A stretch of DNA of 64,000 nucleotides from Toxoplasma gondii ME49 (Eukaryota; Apicomplexa; Conoidasida; Eucoccidiorida; Sarcocystidae). Shown piece by piece: positions 1 to 12,527 of this stretch (position 1 is its first letter; each line of letters starts with the position of its first letter). The stretch spans positions 4,904,214-4,968,213 of the forward strand of contig NC_031477.1 in NCBI RefSeq assembly GCF_000006565.2. Direction: 5' to 3'. A model generated the notes under the pieces. The model worked only from the letters and a program-made list of their open reading frames with translations. It searched no databases and was not told the DNA's origin. Position numbers and translations under genes: made by a program.

Positions 1-1560
1 TCGTCCCTAGGCTTTCATCTGGCTTCCCGTCTGGCGTGTTGTCAAAAGATAAGAGCGAAGCTAAAAAGAAAACGAGCCCGTGAAAACTGACTCAGAGGAG
101 AGTCCAGACCCCATATGGAACGATAGTTGAGCAAAACGGGGAGGTTTTCCAGTTCGCTACGAATTTCCGAGAAGAGTGAACAATGCGCCCCAACTCTGAA
201 GGAAAAGTCAAGAGAGTTGGCGGTATCCTAGGAAATGCCGGGGAAAAGGGGGAGACAAACGGGCGAAAAGCGAGACACGGAGAAGGAACAACGGAGAGAC
301 ACGGCGAGGCGGAGAGCAAGACAGTGAGTGACAGACACCGCCACGGACAGAAAAGCGCAAGGACGCGGCAGAAACGATGGGTATGGCAAGGGTAGATACA
401 CAGGCATAGAGAAGGGGAAATGGGAAAGACAAAAGGAAAGGTCCGCCTGCGAGATGAATAACTCAGAAAAGAGTGTACCAACGAACGTGGACCTGGAAAA
501 ATTCACGGGAAGAGAGCAACTCTGTCAGGACACACTGGCGGCACCGAGCGTTTCCGACAGCGGATCCGACAGCATGGACAGAAAATCCGCGGACGAGACA
601 AGAAGTCAAGCAATTATTTCGAGACTACCTCGTTTCCATTTGAGAAAAAACGTCCAATAGACGAGGGAGGGCACAGCAGAAGAACGAGTCTTCGAATCCA
701 GAGAGGAGCTCGAGTAGGTCGAGCGATGCGACCTAGGTCCGGAAGGAGGCGGCTCTTTCGGGAAGTGTGCGGAAGATAGTGGCTCTTTCCCGTACATCAA
801 AAGAGAGAAAAATCGAGAACTTGTGATTCGATTCAGTTTTTCACGATGATTCTCCGATGGCAGAGAAGGGGGAAAGGCCGGGCAACGCGAGACCTCTCTT
901 GCAGCGCTCTACCATCGCAAAGTCACAACTGTTGTGACGATCTGAACCTGATTTCTCATTTGATCGTTTGGAGGTTTCGGCAATTCAAGTGCGCTGTTGG
1001 TCTCAGAAACACTCCCTTCTGTGCGATGAAGGCGACCGGTGTTCCGCATTCACTTGGCGAGCATAGCCGCACCACCAAGGTGGTCAGCGGTCCCGATTAG
1101 AAGGGGGGGTTGGGGGCAAGGAACTCAAGGAGGGAGTGCGGGTTGGGTGGCGCTTTGAAGACAAGTGATCAGAAGTCGCAATCTGTGCAGCGTTCACAGG
1201 GATGCATGCACAAGCGTGAAGCAAAGAATGGAGCACACTCTCAGGTCGCCTGAAGCTTCAAACGAAGAAGAGACGACTCACGGTGAAGCAGCAACATTAT
1301 TCCCTTTGGAGGTTTTTGCAAGGACCCGGAGGCTCGAGAGTAGGATTGCCCATTCCCGAATCTTCGCTGGACTCATACTCGCGTTCAGCGTGCTTGCTTG
1401 ACCAGACCCGCCCGTAGCAACTAGACTGTTCTAGCTTCTGGAGGTCGAAGCAAGTCAGAAGCAACGGGACTGCGCGCGTTCGACGGAGGCATGCCCAGTA
1501 GCAGTTTGCACGGATGTGCTGTACATCTAGTGTTTCGTTTAACGACATGAAGTCGTAGAC

Positions 1561-1578
1561 TGTGTGTGTGTGTGTGTG
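1561..1578. repeat. (TG)n microsatellite
   Basis: A dinucleotide run of nine TG units in the non-coding region upstream of the coiled-coil gene. It is probably polymorphic between strains. No function is inferred. Confidence 0.85.
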
Positions 1579-3187
1579 AAACTGCGCGCTAGTGTCTGAG
1601 CTCCAGACGATCTCTTTCGCTCACTCGTCTAGCTTCTCTGTCAAGGAAGGGTGTGACCCGGCTACTGCGTAAACCTATATATGTGTTCATGGCAAAAGAT
1701 GTATTTAGGATGTCTTTCCTTTTGTTTCACCTTTCGTGGTGCGATTTTAACTTGCCAGGCACTTTTGAGAGACAGTCGAAAATATGTTTCCCTTGCCCTA
1801 GCTCTCGCGTGCGAACCCTCATCGTCCCGGCTCTTGCAGGAGCAAGACGGGGCTGCGGACGGCACTCCCCGCACGAGGAGTCGCTAGTCCGGTGGAGTTC
1901 TCGAGTCCTTTCTCTGCGTGTTCGTGGCTCAATTTTCAGTGGAGAAAGATGGGTATGTGTGTGTTGTTGAAACTAAGGCGTACCTCGTGGAAATATCTTT
2001 TTGTTTTGCTTCGGTTTCGCAAACACAACTCTGGCTTTTGGGGCTTATCGTCGCAAAGTGTCGGCGGGGACTCTTCTCTCATGTTGGCGAGCGGAACTAG
2101 ACAACGAGACGAGAGCAGACGAGAGAGCTGAGCAGAAAGCGGTGAAAACACTCCTTTCTGTGTTTGCATCGCGATTTTTTGCCGCAAGACGGCAACTTGA
2201 GATTCATGAAGCCGTTGGTTGGGAGAAATCTGCTGTTTTGTAGCGAGCTCTTCACCGCGTTAATGCGGCAATGCCGCAGTGTCTGCCAGAAGCGCGCCGT
2301 AGTCATTCATTCCTCCACAGTGGATAGGGAGGCTTTGCCGGTCTGAAAACGGCTAAAAACGCCCCACAGACATAACGCGTTTGTCCTTTTCTCAGTAGCT
2401 GTATAGTTTCCTCCCAGTAAAGTGGCAAACTGGAGTCTTCTAGGGACGTAGACGGGCGAGATGTGAGTGCGGATACCCGCCCCTCAGCTATTTTCGCGGA
2501 CTCGAGGCACCAGGCTGTACTTTCGTCTGTGTTCTCTTGCAGTTTACCGCTTCCGCTGTCCTTCCCGGGTTCGTCTCCAAAGCGTTGGCTTTTTAACCAT
2601 CGAGGTGTTTTAATGTTAACTCACTACAGACCATGGGAGCGAAGACAATCTATTATGTAACTCCGTTCATAGAAAGCAAAATGCTTTCACGCTTGTTGCA
2701 CGCTATCATGTGCCGCAGCCCTTGGTAACAACGTCTTGTTTAAGACCTCCCTCTGTTCCTTCAATTGTTTGACTCTATCGTCTGCGTTTCTTTTCTGGAT
2801 AACGCATGTGCAAGAGATTATCGCCTTTCTTCCTGCATTTGAGGTATCAAATCGCCTCTGTAGCGGAATCGCTCTCCAAACCTAAAGTCAAGCGGTCTTT
2901 CAGCGCCAGCTTTTCACGTCGGCATTCAATTTTTTTCCCCTGTTACGTGCAGTTCTAGCTGTCTACATCTCCGTGGCGGCTCGCACGCTGAAAGATTTCG
3001 GTTCCGGACGCGGCGTGTGCCTGCCGTTCCATTCTGCTCCAGAAATTTGCAGAGAATTACTGATTGGAGTGTGCACACAAGCGAGTGGACAGTCGCCTCG
3101 GTGCTGCTAAGCCGTTGGTTTCTTTTCGCTACTCTGAAACCCCTTTATTTCTGTGGGCCTCCAAGTGCTAGTTGACTTTTTCCGTAA

Positions 3188-3194
3188 TGCATGC
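3188..3194. promoter_or_regulatory. TGCATGC palindrome near the coiled-coil gene start
   Basis: A perfect TGCATGC palindrome lies 61 bases upstream of the ATG at 3255. This sequence is enriched in coccidian promoters and is thought to bind ApiAP2 factors. A second copy lies at 1203-1209. That it acts as a promoter element here is inference. Confidence 0.35.
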
Positions 3195-3254
3195 AGTGGG
3201 AAAGTGTCGTTGTTTTTACACACTGGATGGTGCGGCTTTGCGTCCTACCACGGA

Positions 3255-6200
3255 ATGGACGCTCCCTGCGAGGCAGAAGCGGCCGACGCGCGTTGCCCTG
3301 TCCCGGTGGGGACGGTGCTGAAGAATCCAGGTGCATCGCGAGTTCGTTCGGGGTCGATCTATGAACGAAAAATGGAGCGACGGAGGCCGACAGCCCTCAA
3401 GGCCCCAGTCGAGAAACGCCAGCCGGTTGATCGGATGAGGGAAAAGGAAATCGATGACGAACAGACATATCCTCCAACGCGCATCTCCCAGGAACACGTG
3501 TATCGGGAGGAAGGAGCTCACGCAGCGCGCGAAGACGTGGACACCAACTATTTCTGCGGAGAGGCTACCGCCGTCGGAAATGAAGGAAACGGGGGAAATC
3601 TAGATCGGGCCTATGATGACCAGACCGTCAGTGTGGATGGGACAGGAGGAGAGTCGAGAGATGGGCGGGACACACCCGATGCCGCCGCGTTGTTGCTAGA
3701 GCTCGTTGCTAAGGAGCAAGAACTTCTGGCCTTGCAGCAGGAAAATGAGGTGCGTCTAGTACAGAAAGCAGCGCAACGAGGCTGCTGGCCTAGGCATGCC
3801 CCGCTCAAATCCACTCGCTGTCGCGGTACCAGTTTTGGATGCTGTCAGTGTAGATATCGGATGCTATGCTAGAAGATGCCTATCGGAATGCAACAGTCTT
3901 TTCTCGGTCATGTGTGTCATTTCACTCGGGCAATGGGAGCTGTCGAGTTGGTTCTTCAAAAAGTGACGCATGTAATATTGAAAGTACGAGTCACTGCATG
4001 TTTCGCATATCGTGCTATGGACAGCTGGAGTCCTCGCTGGGTTCACAAGCAAAATCCAGCCTCTTGAAGCAGCTCAAACTTTTCCGAGATCATAGGGATT
4101 TGCACGGTCCTTTTCGGGTCCCGAAATGCAACGCACAGTTAAGGTGACAACTGTTGCGGAACTAAAAACCAATACAGCATCGTCACACAAGTAGTCAGGG
4201 CGACCTCGACTTCTTCCTCACATAGATATGTGCCGTTCAAAGTCGCGTACATTCCTTTCTGTCCGTGTGTGCAGCAACTTCGCGAGGACCTCGCAGATGC
4301 CGCAAATGACGGTGAGGCTGACATCGGCCAGTTGAGGGCACAGTTTGCTCAGCGGTTGAAGGCTCAGCAGGAGGCGGCGTCTGCCGCTGCAGCGGAACTG
4401 GTGCAGGAAATCGAAGCCGCGCGCATGGCGGCTGCGGAAGCGGAGCGTGGAAGGGAGGCTTTACAGGAGGAGATGCTCCGCGCAGAACGGGCACTTTCTC
4501 AGTTGATTCAGCAGGTCGACGACGCGGAGCAATCTGAGGCACGACTGGTGAAAGAAGTGGAAGATCTTCGCATTCACCAGCGCGAAGTGGAAGCCGCTCT
4601 AGGGTCCCAGTTGGGCAGTGCACGGCAGCAAGTAGCGGCTCTTCGGGAGGAAAAGGAGGCAGCGGAGCGGAGGTATCGGCGCGCCGTGGAAGCAGAGTCG
4701 AACCTGGCGCGGGAACTTCGGCAGATGCAGGATCAGAGACAATCCGTGGAGATGCAGCTCGCTGTCGAGCGGGAACTTTGCCAGTTCGAAGCAGAGAAGT
4801 GCAGGTCAGAGCAGGTCGAGTGGCAAGAGCAACTGAATGCGCGGGCGCGGGAGACAGAGTCTCTGTGGCAGGCGGAGCGCCAGCGCCTGATGCGCGACAG
4901 AGCCGAAGAAGAGAGACTCCGGGAGTTGCTGAAGGCTGCCGATGAGGAGTTGGAGCGCTACAGGAAAAAGGAGGAACAGCGCCGCCAGGAGCTTCAGGAA
5001 GGAGCAGAAACAGAGGCGCTGTTGAATCAGGAGATAGCTCGACTCCGCGACAGGCACAACGTGCGTGAGAAGGAACTCGTACGGCAGCTCGAAGTTGCGC
5101 AGAAAGAAGTTGCTCTTCTGGAAAGTGAGACGCAACTGTTGAAGCAAACTCTAAAGGACAGTCATGCGCTGGAGAAAAACCTTGCTAGCACTCTGGAGAA
5201 GTTGCAGAAGGAGGTCGCGCTGAAGGCCGTAGAGCTCGACAGTCAGAAGACTTTCTTCGAAGTCGAGCGGACACGGCTGCAGGGCGAGCAGGCAGAGGCT
5301 GAGAAGAAGCTGACTAAGTGTGCGGAATTGACAGAGTGTACCCGTACTGAGCTTGAACAATTTAAACTCGAACACGCAAGAGAACAGAAAAGCCTTCAGG
5401 AACAACTGCAAGCCGCGGAGACCGTCGCACGCCAATTGCGGCAACAAATGGTTAACATGCAGCGGGAAACGGATGGTCGAATTGCTGAAATATCGCAGCA
5501 GCTGTGCCGTGAAATTGAGTTTGTTAGCCTTCAGAAAGCGGAGGTGGAATCAGCTGCTGAAGAACGTGTTCGTTTTCTCGAAACACAAGTCGCCACCCTT
5601 CAACGGGAGCGCGCAGAAGCGGAGCAAGAACTTCAGCGCCGGTCGCAAATCGAGGATCGTGACCTCAAGGATGTCGAGGCAATCCTTCGAGAGAGAGAGG
5701 CTTCCGACCAACAAGCCCGCCAGAAAATCGCCTCTCTTGAAGCCGAGCGCACTCAACTCCAACGCGATATCCAAAAAGCTGAGTGGAGTGCCCGCGAGCA
5801 GGAATTAGCGAAGTTGGCGCTTAAGCGCGAACTTGCTAACCTACAGAAGAGAACGGCGGCTCAGAAGGAGCTGGAACAGCGTGTCATTTTTCAGGAAAAG
5901 GAGCTCGAGCGTCTCCTGCAGCTGAATGAGCCATATCAGTTCGCTCCGCGAACGCACCGTCCAGGCGGCGCAGACACTGCTGATCTTTTAAGGCAGAACG
6001 AGGCACAGCAGCACTCGTTTGTGGAATCTCTCGCAAGCAACTCGTGTGACGGCTCCACTGAACTACTCGATGAAGCATGTAGGAAAGTGAATGGCGTCGT
6101 TCCTCCGGAGAAGGGAACAGACGGCGGGCATCAGCAGGACCTGCATCTGGGATACATCGAGGCAGACAACCGTCCGAATCAGGAGTGCTCGGCAGCATGT

Positions 6201-9200
6201 GGCAGTCCAACGGTGTCTTCAGCACGGGAGCCAGAGATGTCGCCGGGAAACATCGGCATGCGCTCAGGATGGGACGCAGCGGCAGCGGAGAGACTCGCGC
6301 AGGGTGCTGGGGTGGCTGGGCAGTTGTCTCAGCATTCAGAGGGACCGGGGTTGGTGGGTGCGAGCGTGGCGTCGACAAGGGAGAGATTGGACACTGGAAG
6401 GTCGGACGCAAAGGGGCAGTGGAAAGAGAATTTGGGGGCTCCGGTTGCTCACCAGTGCTGGTCGAGAAGGCCTTCGTCAGCTCGGATGGTGCAGGCTGAC
6501 AACGCGACGTTTCGTGCTTCGGATGGACGATCCTTTTCACATTCCTACTCAGAGACGATTTGCTCAGAGGCAGATGCGTCGCCTCTCTCAAACAGCCGGA
6601 AGGCGTCGGCGAGCTTTCACCGCGCCTCCTGTGACTTCCTTCAACAGGAAGTGGTACGCCTTTCGAAAGCGTACACCCAGGCCTGCGAAGCTCTCGAAGA
6701 GGCGCAGCAGAAACGAAGAGGCGACGGGCAACGCCTGGAGTGTCTTCTTCTCGAATTAGAAGACGGAGGAAGCCGGACACGTCGCGACCCGGTCGCATGG
6801 GATGCCGAAACTGGTAATCCGGAGCACGAGCAAGAATCGAACCTGGGTGTTGACGAAAGTCATCATCCGCCCGCTTCCGGTAGTGCTTCTGCGCAAGTCG
6901 TCCAGAACCAGGAGGCTCTACAGGACTTGAAACAATTGCTGGCTAGCGAAATCGGCTACGCAGGGACCAGCGACGGAGTTCTTCGCGCTGCAGTTTCCAC
7001 TTTGAAGACACTGTTGCAGAGGAAAATCGAGCTGCCGGTAACTGGAACTGGAGACGCTGAACGCAACCAGACCCCTGTCGTGAACTCTACCATCGGTTTG
7101 TTCTATCGAACTATCGAACTACCTCAGCAAGAGGAAAAGGGAGAGATACCGAGACCCCTGAAAGACGGCACCCTGCGGGAATGGCCTTCGCCAAAACCTG
7201 TGAGACTCAGATTAGGAGCAGCGAAACTCGAGAACGCGACTTGCGCAGAAACGATTTCGGGGACTCACGGTTTTTCTCTTACGCACCCACACGTTGGGGA
7301 TTCGACTTTGACGTCATCCGCTACCGTGCAGCCACCCGAAGAACTGCCCTGCCATGCACGAACAGTGGTTCAAGAACAGTTGTTTTACAAGGGAAGTCAA
7401 GGAGGCGGATCGGAAGCTGCTTCGCGTGATTCGTGTGGAGCCCGCAGACCTGCTTCGAGTGATTCATCGAACGAAAACCCAGGACGCCTTCAGAATCCCC
7501 TAGGGTGTCCCGATTTGAGACTTGAGGCGGTGCCTGGGCAGTCCAGGAGCGCTGAAAGAACGAGCGAGCACTCAGTAGTTGTAGCCAGGAACCATCCAGA
7601 TGGAGACGCGGGATTGGTCCCGTGCGCTTCAGAGCACGAAGGGTCCCTGCGGCCCAGTGGCACGTTTGTACGGACTGGCAGTTTGCAGACGTCGGCGACT
7701 GCCTGTCGCGCGCCCGTATCTGAGGCGGACCAGAAGCATCGTTTTGATGCGCGTGGGTGTCAAGGGTTGGCCAGAAGAGATACAGAGAAGAAGGCGCACC
7801 TGGCCACGGGCGGTACCGGTTCGAACAATGAAGAGACTCTTCAGTCTTCCGGCTTATGCACAACACAGTTCTTCTCCATTGCTGACGAGTGCGTAGACGT
7901 GCTAGCTCTTCAGCAGCTGCTACAAGAGCGCGAGGATGAAGTGTCCGCCCTCGAAGACGCGCTGGAACAGTCGCAACGGAGGGAAGCTACTCTGTTGGGC
8001 CGGTTGGAAGAGGCAGAACGACTCCTCGGAACTCTGCATCGATGCTCCGTCGCAGCTGAGCAACGCGGTGATGCGGCAGCAGAAGTGTGGGCGGCCTTGC
8101 TGTCTAGACAGCTCCACGACGACAACCCTACGGTGGATCTTCCGGCACTGACTGGCGACGGACCTAATGAAAAGGAAGGACGAGAAGTGGGTGAGCTGGA
8201 CGATTTTCAAGACAGCAAGTCAGTCGACCGTGCTGTTAGGCACCAGCTATTGGAAAGTGACAATGCGAGCGTCTCTCCATGTGGAAGAGAAGAATCTTCT
8301 GCAGAGGGTCCTAGCAGGGAGAGGCTTGCCGCTTCTCGGGAAAGTGGTGAAGGTGATTGCAAGAGTAACGTTGACGACGTCTGTGAGCAGAGCGTTGAAT
8401 CATCAATCCAGTATAACAGAGAAACTGATGGACCGAGTGCTGGCGATGGAACTGCAAAGAGTCAAGGCTGCCCCTTCTGTGGGCTGAAGGCATCAGAAGA
8501 GCCTGACTTGGTGAGAACGCGAATCAGCGAATTTGTGAACCGAATTTGTCTCGTCCGCGACTTACTGGAGCCGAAGGTGACGCATCTCGTTCCATTGCGT
8601 TACACAGCCCACCAGATTGACAGGGGTGTCGGCAACGTTTGTGTCCCCATTCTCTAGAATGATATCAGAGCACCTTTGAAGCTTTAGACGTGATTTCTCA
8701 TGCTTTCACTCATAGCTGTGCCAGTTACGCATTTTTTTCAGTGGGCAACTCTCTGCACACGCGAAGTGATCTTTTTTTCAAAAACGCGAATACCTTTAGT
8801 TCTACACACAACTGTTACTGAAATACACTTGTGCTAGCTCACCCCGTATCGCAGATGACGTGTTCGCCGTCGCATTCTAGAGAGCGTCTCCCGAAAGTTG
8901 AGGGGATCGCTGTTTGATTGACGAACAGCTGCGAATCATCAAGAATAGTCGGCTACTCCTCTAGCAGTTCACGCTGGCGGGCCTTCTTCACGTTTTTGTT
9001 GTTAGTGTTGTCCGTCTGTTTTACGCAGTTTTGGCTTCGTTTGGTACGTCAGGCATGGAAGAAGTGTGCGACCAACGACCCTCAAGCCTCGAGTCATCAT
9101 CGCCAGCAGCTGCGATCAAGTGATTTCTCGCTGTCAGCTGGTGAAGATCCGGCGCCCACATATGATTGTATGGGAAATGTTTTGCCCGTCCTACATGGGC

Positions 9201-10774
9201 CATCACACAGACCAGCTGAGAGCGATATTCCTGATGGTGGCCGCGTCTCTCTCGTCATCCCGGCGCTGCCACGTCATTTAACGCTTTGTGAAATGTCAAC
9301 AGGAAACGGCACGCCAGGCTCGAATCTGAGAACCGGTGTGCCCGGTCTCTTGTCGACAGAGCTACAATTTGCGGCAGTCCCGCAGATGGCTCTGGAACGC
9401 CGCAGTGTCCGGCTTCTCCCGGCAGACAGTTCGGAAGCTCTAAGATTATCTAATAGGCAGGTTGAACACGCAGGGTCCTCCCGAGTTGACGGTGCATCTA
9501 TATGTACTTCGTCGACAGGTGAAACAATGTTCAGGTTCGAGGTCTGCATGTCTGACAGGGATGACGATAACGCTCAGCAGTCTTCCTTCCTTTCGGTCGT
9601 TTTGATGAGGCAATCTGAAGACTCTCACGAGGACGAAGTCGCAGCAATGGCAAATGCTGCCGGAGTCAGGGAAGTCCCGAAACGGATTCCCATTCGCTTG
9701 ACCCTTGAAAATAGTGGAAACTGTGATAAAAGTTTGTTCCGCCTGTACAGGAAACATGCCGATGTGGGTGTGGTCGAGCCTTCAGGAGTTGGGTGGGATT
9801 CAGTGTTGCCAAATGTGTGGGATGCTGGAAATCCAGTCTACCTACAGCACGTTGGTACACAGTTGTTCCTTGCCGTATCTGGAATTCAACTGATGGATTC
9901 CGCCTCCGAGGCAACTCTCGACGTTCTGGTGCGGCGGGCCAGGTCGGCGAATACCTTCTGCTGCAGTTCGAACGTCGTAACACTAGATTCTTCAGAGCAG
10001 CCAAAAATGGGAAGTGGGGACGATCAGCCACGGCATCCGGACCCATGTTATTTTGGAACCGAAAATCTCGCCGACGCCACCCCCTTTCTGCTCGTATCTG
10101 CCTCGAAAGTGACAGAGAGAGAGGTATGCATGCCAATCGGGGCAGAAGGAGCACCGAAATTTGAGCACGTAAGGTGGTATGGGAAGGTCACGACTGCGAG
10201 GCCACCGTGTCTGTTTTATACCCAGAGGTGCTTGGGCTGGCCGGCACGTGATCGAGTGCTGTGTATAAGAAGTTGTCACCCCCAATGGGTGTTGTGGTTT
10301 ACGGTCTGCTTGTGGTTTGTGTTACCTGGTATAATGAGAGCGAGGAATGGCGTTTTTCTTGTCAGTTTTCACTATGTCCTACGTCGCGAATCTGTTTCTT
10401 GCGAAACGGATCTTCCCGCTCTCTTTTTGGCACTCCTGTTTGTTTATTTGTAGGCGGTTTTGGACGCAGCGGCTCGTATAGGCTCCCCGCACCTAACGTC
10501 GAGCCTTTCATGTCTTCAGTTCGCCTTTCTTGCTACTCGTCTCAGAGGCACAGCAGTGAAGGAACGTTCCGACTACCACCCTTGTCCTCTCTGCGATGGA
10601 ACGCCTCTTTCAGACTGTGGCAGAAAAATTGGCGTTGAGTCTGGGCAGTTCGAGGATGATAGAGACGACTGGGTTCACGTGGCGGAGGCTTCTTGCGGCG
10701 AAAGTCGATATGGAGGGCATACGGGACGTCAAGCGGAAGAACTGTGGAGTGTGTGGTGCGGCGCTGTTATGTAG
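3255..10774 (+). CDS. Large coiled-coil protein, four exons (about 2,063 aa)
   Basis: The model joins 3255-3749, 4275-8510, 9029-10168 and 10454-10774. All three introns are phase 0, with donors GTGCGT, GTGAGA and GTAAGG and pyrimidine-rich acceptors. The start is the first in-frame ATG of exon 1. Residues from about 150 to 720 are almost unbroken Glu/Arg/Gln/Leu-rich heptads typical of a long parallel coiled coil. Shorter coils lie near residues 947-996 and 1368-1423, separated by Ser/Gly-rich linkers. Exon 3 (about 1578-1957) is different: it is hydrophobic and beta-like and could be a globular C-terminal domain I do not recognise. The last exon has a CPLC pair but an alternative frame is also open there. 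Structural role (cytoskeleton, apical complex or centrosome) is inference from the coils. It could be two genes, the first ending at TAG 8655-8657; the lack of an early ATG at 8918-9160 and the matching splice phases favour one. Confidence 0.65.
8511..9028 (+). other. Putative intron 3 of the coiled-coil gene (alternative gene end)
   Basis: This phase-0 intron runs from GTGAGA at 8511 to a strong pyrimidine-rich acceptor ending ACGCAG at 9028. If it is not spliced, translation from exon 2 runs 48 more codons to TAG at 8655-8657. The segment is T-rich after 8660, which fits either an intron or a 3' UTR. Transcript data would settle which. Confidence 0.5.
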
Positions 10775-12149
10775 CCCATGGATGGGTTTTTGCTTTGAAA
10801 CATGGGAGTACATTTGCTTTATGTTTTAAGTCACTTTTTAACGTCGTCAGGGGCACAACTCAACGAAGCAACTGTACGGCAGTTGCGGTTCTAGTTTTTC
10901 AAGAAAGACGTATTTTAGGTTGCGACATTGTGTGTTCGTCGTAGCGACCAGTTTTTTAGCGGAGCTAACATACCCAATGTTGCACCGCACAGTAGTACGG
11001 GTTAGCGCAAAAAGTTGCTACAGCCAACACGCCCTTCCCAAGTTGCCTTCCGCGTGGCTGTTTGACACGGAAACTGTGGGAGGCACCTGAATTAAACCAC
11101 TTATGTGTGGTACTCGCACACGTATGCGACACTTGTTTCACGACTTCAGAGGCGATCATTCTCAGGAAGAGTCCTCGCGAATGAGTGAACAAAAGCTACA
11201 TTTGTTTGAGGTTAGCTGCAGTGCCTCATGTCACCCTTTTGAATACTTGATTGTTAAAGAGTCAGCTTGTCGAGAGGGATGCGGTCACTACTGCACCCGA
11301 CATCATCAGTCCAGAAGGATGTCATAGATAAATTAGGGGGTCACACAAGTGGCTTGATCCTAAGATCCGTCATTCTCTAGCGGTCAAGTCGTTAGCCTGC
11401 TGCAGACACGCATCCTCGCTTATGTCAGGACACGCGTTTTGATTGCTGTTGAAGCTTGTATCGCATCACCTTGTCTGGCGCGAGCTGTAGTCGTATCGCG
11501 TGTTCTGTGCATAGGCTTGGGTGGCGTGTACGGATATCGCACAGTTAGGCTGTTGTATAAAACAGACTCCGGGAAACATGGTGTCGAATGTTTCATCGAA
11601 CAGCCGTATGTGGAAAAATTCTCTGCAGCTAAGATTTTCGCGGGAGGCTATCGCGTATCTAACACATGTTGTTGCTTTCACAATGATAAACAAAGCGTAA
11701 TCATTTCTGTGGTTCCTTATTCGCTTTCGCAGGGCCCCGCGTACTCTCATGGTGGATCTGCATATATATATATATATATTAATGAAAACAACAAGCGGAA
11801 TTGGCGCAACCTGGGTGTCAGCAAGCATAAAGAGAATATCAGTGGATCTCTGTGTTTCCTAAATCTCATGTGGAGACCTTCCTTCCTACATTTTCCTTTC
11901 AATAGTTGTGGACAACGGAATGGTCAACGTCACTTCAATGGACGTGACCTCAGGTGGTACTGAATTTGGCACCTTTATTATTATATGAGGTCTTGCATTT
12001 GTGAGGGTTCCAGCATTTCTCGCAGTAAGACAGAACGAAACAATACTACCGACCTCATATATCGGCCTTGTTCAAACCAACGACAGCCCGTTTATTCCTT
12101 GGTGCCCCTATATGAGGTGGACGGGTGTAAATGAGTATCTGCAATCCTC
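10775..12149. other. Convergent intergenic region
   Basis: This lies between the 3' ends of the coiled-coil gene (plus) and GPDH (minus). It is relatively AT-rich with an (AT)n run at 11762-11779. The open frame at 11439-11963 (plus) includes that microsatellite and has no recognisable protein character, so I treat the region as 3' UTRs and spacer. Confidence 0.6.
11762..11779. repeat. (AT)n microsatellite
   Basis: Simple AT dinucleotide run in the convergent intergenic spacer between the coiled-coil and GPDH genes. Confidence 0.85.
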
Positions 12150-12527
12150 TCACAGGGAGTTCCTTCCGAGCTCTGGGTGGCCCATAGGAGTAGAGGGCGC
12201 CCGGTCTTGACCTTTGTGAATTTGCCTGTACTGGAGTTGCTGCTGCAGTCGATGAACTTGCATTCTTTGCGAGGGCGTCAGGTGAGAAAGGTGGACAGTT
12301 AATTGCTGAGGCGACTGACAATCTCGGTGGCCCCCGAGAGGCCCATTGTTATTATGCATAATGTGTAGCTGCTGTTGCATTTGCTGTTGCTGATGCTGAA
12401 GCTGTTGGAGCTGCTGTTGTAGCTTAAATTGTTGTTGCACGAGTTTTGCCTCAGGTTCATCAACGAGGCTACCATCAGGCGCCTCAATTGCTTCTCGACC
12501 CTCCGGGGGTAGGCCTTCGCCAAACAT
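12150..12527 (-). other. Gln/His-rich C-terminal extension of GPDH (last exon)
   Basis: The phase-0 acceptor CTTCAG before 12527 joins the core to 125 extra residues. After an acidic linker (residues about 400-418) come Gln runs and HQQQQ-type repeats at about 421-445, then a mixed Gln/His/Leu stretch. The segment is absent from animal, yeast and bacterial GPDH. Because the upstream donor at 12960 is strong and in phase, I think it is translated, but the alternative is readthrough from 12961 into the intron, giving a shorter tail. Confidence 0.75.

Larger units (their letters stand above)
1..3254. other. Upstream non-coding region of the coiled-coil gene
   Basis: I see no convincing gene here. 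The first 700 bases are purine-rich and give short overlapping open frames on both strands with highly biased composition, which I read as untranslated or intergenic sequence. There is a (TG)n microsatellite at 1561-1578. TGCATGC palindromes lie at 1203-1209 and 3188-3194; the second is about 60 bases before the chosen ATG at 3255. TGCATGC is a known promoter motif in Toxoplasma, so the promoter and 5' UTR of the next gene probably lie here. Confidence 0.55.

Noticed and set aside
183..660. Plus-strand frames near the left edge that might be the end of another gene
   Set aside because: They consist of purine-rich Arg/Lys/Glu/Gly sequence with no splice or start context. More likely untranslated sequence.
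4237..6798. Long minus-strand frames opposite the coiled-coil exon
   Set aside because: These are antisense shadows of the Glu/Gln/Arg-rich coding strand; their Leu/Pro/Ser/Cys-rich composition is as expected.
11439..11963. A 174-codon plus-strand frame in the convergent spacer
   Set aside because: It runs through an (AT)n microsatellite that encodes an Ile-Tyr repeat and has no recognisable start, splice or domain context.
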